NCBI GenBank assembly: GCA_002297815.1
Contig: DBKH01000051.1
Coordinates: forward strand, 1,637-6,885
Direction of reading: 5' to 3'
Length of the DNA: 5,249 bases
Origin: Bacteroidales bacterium UBA755
GTDB lineage: Bacteria > Bacteroidota > Bacteroidia > Bacteroidales > UBA932
Shown here: positions 1 through 5,249 of the stretch, piece by piece
How the letters are laid out: each line of letters starts with the position of its first letter
Position numbering within the stretch: position 1 is the first letter of the stretch
Position numbers and translations under genes: made by a program
Notes under the pieces: generated by a model
Databases searched by the model: none
Told to the model about the DNA's origin: nothing
What the model saw: only the letters and a program-made list of their open reading frames with translations

Positions 1-370
1 CGAGCTGTTTCTTCGACACGAAGATAGCCTTGCATTCCGAGTGGTTGAGTATGTTTGTCACCTCGCTGGCGGAGGAGTCAGGAAGAATCGGCACGGTCAC
101 ACGCCCGAACGGCACGCACGAGAACATCGCGACTGTCCAGTTCGGCATGTTCCCGGAAAGGATGGCCACCTTGTCTCTCGCGCTGATTCCGAACCGGTTG
201 AACCGGTGCGACAACTCAAGACACTTGTGCTTGAAGCTTTCGTAGGTATATTCCTGCCCACCTTCGACGAACCGCGAAAGCGGTCGTTTCGAGAAATTGT
301 CGGTGGCATATTCAAATAGCTTGGCCAGGGTAGTGACATAGTTCTCCCTGCTTTGGCTGAAAATCGGCAT
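1..370 (-). CDS. Long-chain acyl-CoA synthetase (AMP-binding enzyme), N-terminal fragment
   Basis: This is the first 123 residues of an open frame that starts at ATG (370-368) and runs off the left edge without a stop. The sequence resembles the N-terminal part of the AMP-dependent synthetase/ligase family, long-chain type (FAA1/FadD-like). A YTYESF segment lies at residues 41-46, DKVAILSGNMPNW at 67-79, and a hydrophobic stretch ending in VTVPILP at 91-97, which matches the family's usual 'G(A)xxVP(I/L)' strand. Family members activate fatty acids with ATP to acyl-adenylate and then acyl-CoA at the membrane. The P-loop-like signature and catalytic residues lie beyond the window, so substrate class is inferred from the N-terminal resemblance only. 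The start follows the upstream acyltransferase stop by 11 bases, with an A-rich stretch and no Shine-Dalgarno, so it is probably co-transcribed with it. Confidence 0.87.
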   Translation of the reverse strand, partial: MPIFSQSRENYVTTLAKLFEYATDNFSKRPLSRFVEGGQEYTYESFKHKCLELSHRFNRFGISARDKVAILSGNMPNWTVAMFSCVPFGRVTVPILPDSSASEVTNILNHSECKAIFVSKKQL

Positions 371-381
371 GATTTGTCTTT

Positions 382-939
382 TTAATGAGTGATGTAACCT
401 TCAGGGTGCTTACCCTCGAAGTGCTTTTGTTCGTAGAGTGCCTGGATCCTGTCGGTGTCCGCACGCGCGTCATCCGTCAGCTCGACTTTCTCCCCGATGC
501 TGACGCATTTGGTCTTCCAGTCGAAATAGCCCATATATACAGGACATCCGACCTCTCTGGCGATTAGATGGTAGCCTGTCTTCCATTTCTTGACAGCCTT
601 TCTGGTGCCTTCCGGAGCAATTGCGAGGTGGAACCTGTCCACTTTCTCCATCTCCTCTATGAGGCTCTTGACCATGGCGGCAGCACTGCCCCTGTCAACC
701 GGAATGCATCCGACCTTGCGGAGAAAAACACCCACCGGCCAGAAGAAAAACTCCTTCTTGATCATGACGTGTGCGGTCTGGTCAAACTGCGTATAGAAAA
801 GGTAGGATATGACGAAATCCCACACGGAAGTGTGTGGAACGCCAAGAATGACACATTTGTCCTCTGGGGCCGGGCCACCGACAGTGGTCCATCCCATCTT
901 TTTCAGCAACCAGCCGCAAAATTTCGCCCAACGTGACAT
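382..939 (-). CDS. Small PlsC-family lysophospholipid/glycerolipid acyltransferase
   Basis: A complete 185-residue protein of the PlsC (LPLAT) acyltransferase fold. The catalytic HxxxxD motif is H36-TSVW-D41, a GCIPVDRG block (residues 77-84) fits family motif III, and APEGTR (108-113) is the EGTR phosphate-binding motif. All core motifs are present in the expected order and spacing. Such enzymes move an acyl chain to a lysophospholipid or related glycerolipid at the inner face of the membrane. The protein is shorter than classical PlsC (about 240 residues) and belongs to the compact class common in Bacteroidota. It has no convincing membrane-spanning helix, only a hydrophobic patch near residues 64-73, so it is likely a peripheral membrane protein. 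Its exact acceptor cannot be read from sequence. It starts 12 bases after the parE stop and ends 11 bases before an acyl-CoA synthetase start, which suggests a supply of activated acyl chains. Confidence 0.9.
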   Translation of the reverse strand: MSRWAKFCGWLLKKMGWTTVGGPAPEDKCVILGVPHTSVWDFVISYLFYTQFDQTAHVMIKKEFFFWPVGVFLRKVGCIPVDRGSAAAMVKSLIEEMEKVDRFHLAIAPEGTRKAVKKWKTGYHLIAREVGCPVYMGYFDWKTKCVSIGEKVELTDDARADTDRIQALYEQKHFEGKHPEGYITH

Positions 940-951
940 AATCTATGAATA

Positions 952-2889
952 TTAGATGTTTACGTCCTCAAGTTCTTCCTCGGAGCGCAGGTTCGCCCTA
1001 ATGAAGTTCTGACGGTCGATCGTGTTGTCGCCCATGTAGAACTCCATGATGTCAGCGATGGACTCCTCATCGGTCAGTTTCACGAGGTCCAGCCTCATGT
1101 TCTCCCCGATGAAATCCACGAACTCGTCCGAAGAGATCTCTCCCAGACCTTTGAACCTTGTTATCTGTGGGGCGGTCTTCATCTCCTTGATGGCGGCCTC
1201 CTTCTCCTCGATGGAGTAGCAGTAGCGCCTCTCTTTCTTGTTCGCCACCCTGAAAAGAGGAGTCTGAAGAATATGCACGTGTCCGCGCCTGATGAGGTCT
1301 GGGTAATATTTCATGAAGAAGGTCAGCACGAGCATCCTGATGTGCATTCCGTCATCATCGGCATCGGTCGCCACGATGATGTTGTTGTAGCGCAGGTTGT
1401 CAAGGTCATCCTCGACTCCGAGCGCTGAGATCAGCAGGTTCAGTTCCTCGTTCTCCGCCACCTTCTTGTGACTCTCCTTGTAGCAGTTGATAGGCTTTCC
1501 ACGCAGGCTGAACACTGCCTGATATTCAGCTTTTCTCACCTTGGTGATGGTTCCGCTCGCGGAGTCTCCCTCGGTGATGAATATGCTCGTGAGCTCTCCT
1601 AAGTCCTGCTTGTCCTTAGGCAGTTTGTCACCATAGTGGTATTTGCAGTCGCGCAGCTTACGGTTGTAGACATTGGCCTTTTTGTTCCTTTCCCTGGTCT
1701 TCTTCTGGATTCCGGAAATCTCCTCCCGCTCGGCCTGCGACTCCTTGATCTTGTTCTCGATGATCGGAACGATGTCCTTGTGGATGCGAAGATAGTTGTC
1801 CAGATTCCTTGCAATGAAGTCGTTGACGTACGACCTGATAGTCGGTCCGCGGTCAATCTCTATAGATCCGTCCGGATTCAGGATCTTCTTGCCGTTCTCG
1901 TCCGTCTTTTCCTTCTCCCACATGTAGGTGGAACCGAGCTTGGTCTTGGTCTGACCTTCGAAGTTCGGCTCCTGGATCTGGATGCTTATCGCTCCGATTA
2001 TTCCTTGACGGCAATCCTCCGGAGCGTAGTTTTTCTTGAAGAAGTCCTTGAGAGTCTTGGCAATAGCCTCCCTGAAAGCGGCCAGATGCGTTCCTCCGTC
2101 ACGGGTGTTCTGTCCGTTGACGAACGAGGCGATGTTCTCGCCGTAGGAGTTGCCATGCGTCAGCACGACCTCGACATCTTCTCCGACAAGGTGGATCGGC
2201 TCGTAAAGAGGGGTCTCGCTGATGGAGTCTCTGATGAGATCAAGGAGACCATTCTCAGATTTGTAAGTCGTCCCGTTCAGCACAAGAGCCAACCCTTTCT
2301 TGAGGTAGGAGTAGTTCTTGACCATCGTCTCGACGTAGTCCATGTTGAACTCGAAGTTTCCGAACATCGTGCTGTCCGGGGTGAAGATCACAAGAGTTCC
2401 GTTCTTCTCTCCAGTTTTCTCCTTTCTACCGCTGTCCACCAGTTCTCCGCGCACGTAACTTGCCCATGAACTCTCACCGTCTCTGAAGGACTCGACATAG
2501 AACTTCTCGGACAGAGCGTTCACCGCCTTGGTGCCCACACCGTTCAGACCCACGGACTTCTTGAAGGCCTTGTCATCGAACTTTCCTCCGGTGTTCAGCT
2601 GGCTGGTCGCCTTGATGACTGAGCCGAGCGGGATTCCTCGTCCGAAGTCCCTCACCGTGACCTGCTTGTCCTCAATCTTGATGATGACCTGCTTGCCGAA
2701 CCCGGCGGAGAACTCATCGATGCAGTTGTCCACAATCTCCTTGAGCAGCACATAGATGCCGTCCCCCGGATTGGAGCCGTTGCCAAGTCTTCCGATGTAC
2801 ATTCCAGGACGCCTGCGGATGTGTTCGACACCTTCCAGGGTCTTTATGTTGTCGTCAGTGTAGTCGTAATTCTGTTCTATGTTCGCCAT
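952..2889 (-). CDS. parE: DNA topoisomerase IV subunit B (ParE)
   Basis: A complete 645-residue type IIA topoisomerase B subunit, the ATPase half of the enzyme that unlinks daughter chromosomes. The GHKL ATPase domain shows EHIRRRPGMYIG (22-33), catalytic E51 and Mg-binding N55 in EIVDN, DFGRGIP (81-87) and the lid GLNGVG (114-119). The transducer carries the QTK loop (313-315). The TOPRIM domain has E440 in TEGDSASG and the DxD pair D509/D511, followed by RFKGLGE (578-584). PINCY and HVHILQTPLFRV resemble Bacteroidales ParE rather than GyrB. A TTG codon 27 bases upstream (2916) would extend the frame, but it lies inside the predicted promoter -7 box, so ATG at 2889 is chosen. Compared with E. 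coli ParE there is roughly a 25-residue polar insertion after the QTK loop. parC does not follow directly; two lipid genes do, at 12-base spacing. Confidence 0.96.
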   Translation of the reverse strand: MANIEQNYDYTDDNIKTLEGVEHIRRRPGMYIGRLGNGSNPGDGIYVLLKEIVDNCIDEFSAGFGKQVIIKIEDKQVTVRDFGRGIPLGSVIKATSQLNTGGKFDDKAFKKSVGLNGVGTKAVNALSEKFYVESFRDGESSWASYVRGELVDSGRKEKTGEKNGTLVIFTPDSTMFGNFEFNMDYVETMVKNYSYLKKGLALVLNGTTYKSENGLLDLIRDSISETPLYEPIHLVGEDVEVVLTHGNSYGENIASFVNGQNTRDGGTHLAAFREAIAKTLKDFFKKNYAPEDCRQGIIGAISIQIQEPNFEGQTKTKLGSTYMWEKEKTDENGKKILNPDGSIEIDRGPTIRSYVNDFIARNLDNYLRIHKDIVPIIENKIKESQAEREEISGIQKKTRERNKKANVYNRKLRDCKYHYGDKLPKDKQDLGELTSIFITEGDSASGTITKVRKAEYQAVFSLRGKPINCYKESHKKVAENEELNLLISALGVEDDLDNLRYNNIIVATDADDDGMHIRMLVLTFFMKYYPDLIRRGHVHILQTPLFRVANKKERRYCYSIEEKEAAIKEMKTAPQITRFKGLGEISSDEFVDFIGENMRLDLVKLTDEESIADIMEFYMGDNTIDRQNFIRANLRSEEELEDVNI

Positions 2890-2913
2890 TCTGTTTTTAA
2901 TCGCATAATCGTA

Positions 2914-2944
2914 CAAAATTACAAAATTTGGTCGGGATTTGAAA
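2914..2944 (-). promoter_or_regulatory. Predicted Bacteroidota-type promoter of the parE operon
   Basis: Read on the minus strand, TAATTTTG at 2921-2914 matches the Bacteroides -7 consensus TAnnTTTG exactly. TTTC at 2944-2941 matches the -33 box TTTG at three of four bases, with a spacing of 19. Transcription would begin near 2905-2909, leaving a leader of only about 20 bases before the parE ATG at 2889. The match is by eye; the A+T-rich setting makes chance matches possible. Confidence 0.6.
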
Positions 2945-2969
2945 AAGTATCTTTAAAGTGGTAACTTTG
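2938..2969 (+). promoter_or_regulatory. Predicted Bacteroidota-type promoter of the DUF1573-exporter operon
   Basis: TTTG at 2938-2941 (-33 box) and TAACTTTG at 2962-2969 (-7 box, exact fit to TAnnTTTG) are separated by 20 bases, the spacing known for Bacteroides primary sigma factor promoters. Transcription would start near 2974-2977, about 40 bases before the ATG at 3016. The -33 box overlaps that of the divergent parE promoter. Confidence 0.7.
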
Positions 2970-2972
2970 TAC

Positions 2973-3006
2973 CTGGAAGGGAATTTGCATTCTTCCTGTT
3001 TTTTTT
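2973..3006 (+). promoter_or_regulatory. Possible leader hairpin followed by a T-run
   Basis: GGAA (2975-2978) pairs with TTCC (2993-2996) and GAAT (2981-2984) with ATTC (2989-2992), giving eight base pairs with a two-base bulge (2979-2980) and a four-base loop. Eight T residues follow at 2999-3006. The arrangement resembles an intrinsic terminator or attenuator but sits at the very 5' end of the predicted transcript, which is an unusual place for termination. It could instead stabilise the 5' end of the mRNA or be a chance inverted repeat. Confidence 0.3.
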
Positions 3007-3015
3007 GAATTGCTT

Positions 3016-4215
3016 ATGACTGTTTTAAAGTATTTGATCGGCTCATTAGCCGTGTCTTGCCTGCTGTGTTGCAGTGTTGGAGCCCTCTATGCCCAAGGCT
3101 CAGAGAAAGGTAATATCTTTGAGGGAGTCGTGCAACTGGACAAAACCGTTCACGATTTCGGGGACATTTTTATCTCGGACGGTCCCGTTTCCGCAACATT
3201 TACGGTCAAGAATGTGAGTGATAAGGCATTGTTGATTCACAATGTTGCCGTGTCTTGTGGCTGTACAAATGTAGAATGGACTAAGAGTCCTATTGAGCCG
3301 GGTAAGACAGGAACCATTAAGGCTACTTTCAGAAATGATGAAGGCTATCCGTTCGACAAGTCAGTGACGGCTTATTTTTCAGGAATGAAGAAACCTGTTG
3401 TGCTTAGATTGAGAGGTGTGAGCCATAAAACAAAACTTTCGCTTGAGGAATTGTACCAGTTCCGTTTTGGAGATCTGGCCATGAAGAAAGTCGAGATCAA
3501 AGGAGGTAATCTGTTACAGGAAAAGCAAAAAAGTGGAGAGGTGGTTGTCGCTAATCTTGGAAACAATCCAGCAAAGATTTCTTTCTCTGATGTGAGCGAG
3601 AACCTTTCTGTGAAAGTGACTCCGAATCCTATTCCGGCCCGTTCGACCGCCAAACTGTACTATACAGTCACGGCTGATCGTGAGCATTGGGGAAAGAATT
3701 GTTACTATGCTACTCCAAAGGTCAACGGAAAGGTGCATCATGCCGTTTTCGTTCAATCCGCTGCAGAGAATGTGTCAAATAGAGAGGAAGAATCTTCCGG
3801 TTATCGTAATCCTGAACTTGGTGAAGGAAAAAACAAAATAGGAATCATTGCCTACATCAAGGAGGATTTCTCAGGATTGTCCGAGGAAGAAAAGAACAAC
3901 GGATCATCTCCTATAGCTGACCGCAGTTCTGATTGGATTGGTGAATTTAAATCTGGTGATCAGATAAAGTGTAAATTCAATTTTGAAAACCGTGGCAAGG
4001 CTCCTCTCAAAATCTATAAGGTGGATTCGGATAATGCCTTGGTGCATTTTGAGACATTCAAAGAATTAGCACAAGGAGAAAAGGAGGATTTGAACATTTC
4101 CATTGACACCACCGGAATGCCTGTCGGTAATTGCATGATTACTCTGACTTTGACTACTAATTCACCACTGCGTCCGATGATGAACATTTATCTGACAGGA
4201 AGTGTGATAGAATAA
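3016..4215 (+). CDS. Exported DUF1573 (ASH-like Ig-fold) protein
   Basis: A 399-residue protein with an N-terminal signal peptide: a lysine at residue 5, a hydrophobic core at about 6-24, and a likely signal peptidase I site after ALYA (23-26). A clear DUF1573 domain covers about residues 40-136, with the hallmarks VHDFGDI (45-51), SCGCTNVEW (80-88) and IEPGKTGTIKATF (93-105). Residues 146-248 and 305-397 look like two further, diverged Ig-fold modules; FNFENRGKAPLKIYKV (321-336) and the closing LTTNSPLRPMMNIYLTG are typical of the fold, but both lack the CGC. Proteins of this kind are abundant in Bacteroidota envelopes, mostly without assigned function. A TTG codon two positions upstream also opens the frame; ATG at 3016 is preferred as it starts a normal signal peptide. 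No Shine-Dalgarno is visible. Its GC content is visibly lower than that of the parE operon. The exporter gene begins one base after its stop. Confidence 0.9.
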   Translation: MTVLKYLIGSLAVSCLLCCSVGALYAQGSEKGNIFEGVVQLDKTVHDFGDIFISDGPVSATFTVKNVSDKALLIHNVAVSCGCTNVEWTKSPIEPGKTGTIKATFRNDEGYPFDKSVTAYFSGMKKPVVLRLRGVSHKTKLSLEELYQFRFGDLAMKKVEIKGGNLLQEKQKSGEVVVANLGNNPAKISFSDVSENLSVKVTPNPIPARSTAKLYYTVTADREHWGKNCYYATPKVNGKVHHAVFVQSAAENVSNREEESSGYRNPELGEGKNKIGIIAYIKEDFSGLSEEEKNNGSSPIADRSSDWIGEFKSGDQIKCKFNFENRGKAPLKIYKVDSDNALVHFETFKELAQGEKEDLNISIDTTGMPVGNCMITLTLTTNSPLRPMMNIYLTGSVIE

Positions 4216-4216
4216 T

Positions 4217-5249
4217 ATGATTGCTCACGTACTTCTAGACGCATTTAGAGGATCAGTCTTGATCTCTGGGTTGGTTGTTGTGATGATGATGATCATCGAA
4301 TCATTTAACGTGGAGTCAGACGGTAGAATATTCAAATCCCTAAGGAAGTCGGGATTCGTTCAAGTGCTTGTCTCAGCACTCTTAGGATCTGTTCCGGGTT
4401 GTGTTGGAGGGTTTGCAGCAGTGTCCCTTTACACCCACAGATTGCTTAGCTTCGGAGCACTAGTTGCCATGATGATCGCCACGACAGGGGATGAGTCGTT
4501 CATGATGCTGGCAATGTTCCCTAGTAAGGCCGCTCTGCTATTCCTTATTCTATTCGTACTTGCAGTTGTTACCGGACTTCTGATTGACAGGTTCTACTCT
4601 AAAGGCAAGCCACTGCCGACCCGCCTTGAGGATTCCTTTGAGCTTCACGGTGACGGATGCGAGCATCAAGGCGGGAGTCATCACAAGGCTGGCAGACATT
4701 TTGGCAGAACAAGAATATTCATGTTCATCGGAGTCGTGATATTCATTGTTGCTCTTCTGCTTGGCTTTTTAGATGAAGGGTGTGAATCAGAGGGACTAGA
4801 GGTCTTCAATGAGGAGTGGACTTTCTGGGTTTTCGGTGCGCTGAGCATTGTCGTGCTGGCCGCCCTGCTTTTCGCCTCCGATCATTTTGTCGAGGAACAT
4901 CTTTGGGAACACATTGTCCGCAAGCACCTTCCGAGCATATTCCTTTGGACTTTCGGGGTGCTTCTGGTCATCGGTTTCCTGTTCAATTTCATTGACATCA
5001 CGGCTTGGGTCAGTGACAACATAGCACTGATGATCCTGCTGGCCATAGTGATAGGCTTGATTCCGGAGTCCGGGCCGCACCTTGTCTTCGTGACCTTGTT
5101 CGCCAGCGGAGTCATTCCGTTCCCCGTCCTTCTGGCCAATTCCATCGTGCAGGACGGCCACGCCTCGCTTCCGCTCCTTGCCGACAGCAAAGCCTCATTC
5201 TTCAAGGCAAAGGCGATAAAAGTAGGAATCGCCCTCATCGTTTTTGTGG
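4217..5249 (+). CDS. Putative 10-TM heavy-metal/manganese exporter (ArsP_2-like), C-terminus missing
   Basis: The frame opens at ATG 4217 and stays open to the right edge, giving 344 residues. It is a polytopic membrane protein with hydrophobic segments near residues 14-29, 48-72, 77-98, 104-124, 168-185, 203-221, 239-258, 268-283, 288-310 and 335 onward. It resembles the family annotated as putative manganese transporter or 10-TM heavy-metal exporter (ArsP_2, formerly DUF2899). Signature-like segments are IIESFNV (26-32), GSVPGCVGGF (57-66), ATTGDESFMMLAMFP (88-102) and GLIPESGPH (280-288). A loop at 144-161 holds five histidines and one cysteine, suggesting metal binding. Residues 57-99 and 280-322 form an internal repeat. 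Substrate is unproven: manganese, arsenic or another metal are all inferred from family naming. The start is one base after the DUF1573 stop, so translation is probably coupled. Rare-type codons (CTA, TTA) occur up to about residue 195 and not after. Confidence 0.83.
   Translation, partial: MIAHVLLDAFRGSVLISGLVVVMMMIIESFNVESDGRIFKSLRKSGFVQVLVSALLGSVPGCVGGFAAVSLYTHRLLSFGALVAMMIATTGDESFMMLAMFPSKAALLFLILFVLAVVTGLLIDRFYSKGKPLPTRLEDSFELHGDGCEHQGGSHHKAGRHFGRTRIFMFIGVVIFIVALLLGFLDEGCESEGLEVFNEEWTFWVFGALSIVVLAALLFASDHFVEEHLWEHIVRKHLPSIFLWTFGVLLVIGFLFNFIDITAWVSDNIALMILLAIVIGLIPESGPHLVFVTLFASGVIPFPVLLANSIVQDGHASLPLLADSKASFFKAKAIKVGIALIVFV

Noticed and set aside
30..339. Short open frames on both strands near the left edge
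   Set aside because: All are shadows of the acyl-CoA synthetase frame, which alone shows family motifs.
568..936. 122-residue plus-strand open frame opposite the acyltransferase
   Set aside because: Antisense to the HxxxxD and EGTR motifs of a clear PlsC-family gene; no recognisable features of its own.
1636..2469. 277-residue plus-strand open frame opposite parE
   Set aside because: It lies entirely antisense to conserved ParE motifs and its translation has no recognisable domain; it is a by-product of parE codon use.
2890..2916. TTG start giving a 654-residue ParE
   Set aside because: The TTG overlaps the predicted -7 promoter box (2921-2914) and would lie upstream of the transcript start; ATG at 2889 is preceded by an A-rich leader typical of Bacteroidota and begins a normal ParE N-terminus.
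3010..3015. TTG start two codons before the DUF1573 ATG
   Set aside because: An ATG at 3016 gives a standard signal peptide; nothing supports the rarer start codon.
2970..3015. Manganese (yybP-ykoY) riboswitch upstream of the metal-exporter operon
   Set aside because: The leader is only about 40 bases and lacks the paired loops that such a riboswitch needs.
3016..3100. Possible lipoprotein signal (cysteines at residues 15, 18 and 19)
   Set aside because: None of these cysteines sits in a good lipobox at the end of the hydrophobic core; cleavage after ALYA fits better.
4288..4297. Ten-base perfect palindrome GATGATCATC
   Set aside because: It falls inside the exporter coding region and is explained by a run of Met and Ile codons.
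4796..5238. Two minus-strand open frames of 121 and 118 residues
   Set aside because: Both lie opposite the exporter frame, which is hydrophobic and family-like throughout; their translations are low-complexity and unlike known proteins.

Overview
The window looks like a chromosomal segment of a Bacteroidota bacterium, most likely order Bacteroidales, of moderate GC. Three things point there: the ParE sequence is of the Bacteroidales type, start codons lack Shine-Dalgarno sequences, and the one sizeable intergenic region carries two matches to the Bacteroides promoter pattern (TTTG, about 20 bases, TAnnTTTG). There is no sign of a phage, insertion sequence, CRISPR array, tRNA or rRNA.

The layout is two divergent transcription units separated by about 126 bases (2890-3015). 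The left unit, on the minus strand, reads parE (topoisomerase IV subunit B, complete), then a small PlsC-type acyltransferase (complete), then the N-terminal 123 residues of a long-chain acyl-CoA synthetase that runs off the left edge. The gaps are 12 and 11 bases, so this is probably one operon. The last two genes suit activation of a fatty acid and transfer of an acyl group to a glycerolipid; the link to chromosome decatenation by ParE is probably only shared housekeeping expression.

The right unit, on the plus strand, encodes an exported protein with DUF1573/ASH-like immunoglobulin-fold domains and, one base after its stop codon, a polytopic membrane protein of the putative 10-TM heavy-metal or manganese exporter family (ArsP_2-like). 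The exporter is cut by the right edge after 344 residues. The tight spacing suggests co-translation of an envelope protein with a metal transporter.

Most of the window is ordinary housekeeping sequence. The points most worth a second look are the DUF1573/exporter pairing, the histidine-rich loop and internal repeat of the exporter, its change of codon use partway along, an insertion in ParE next to the QTK loop, and the overlapping back-to-back promoters with a hairpin plus T-run in the leader of the plus-strand unit. I found no clear evidence of a wholly new system.
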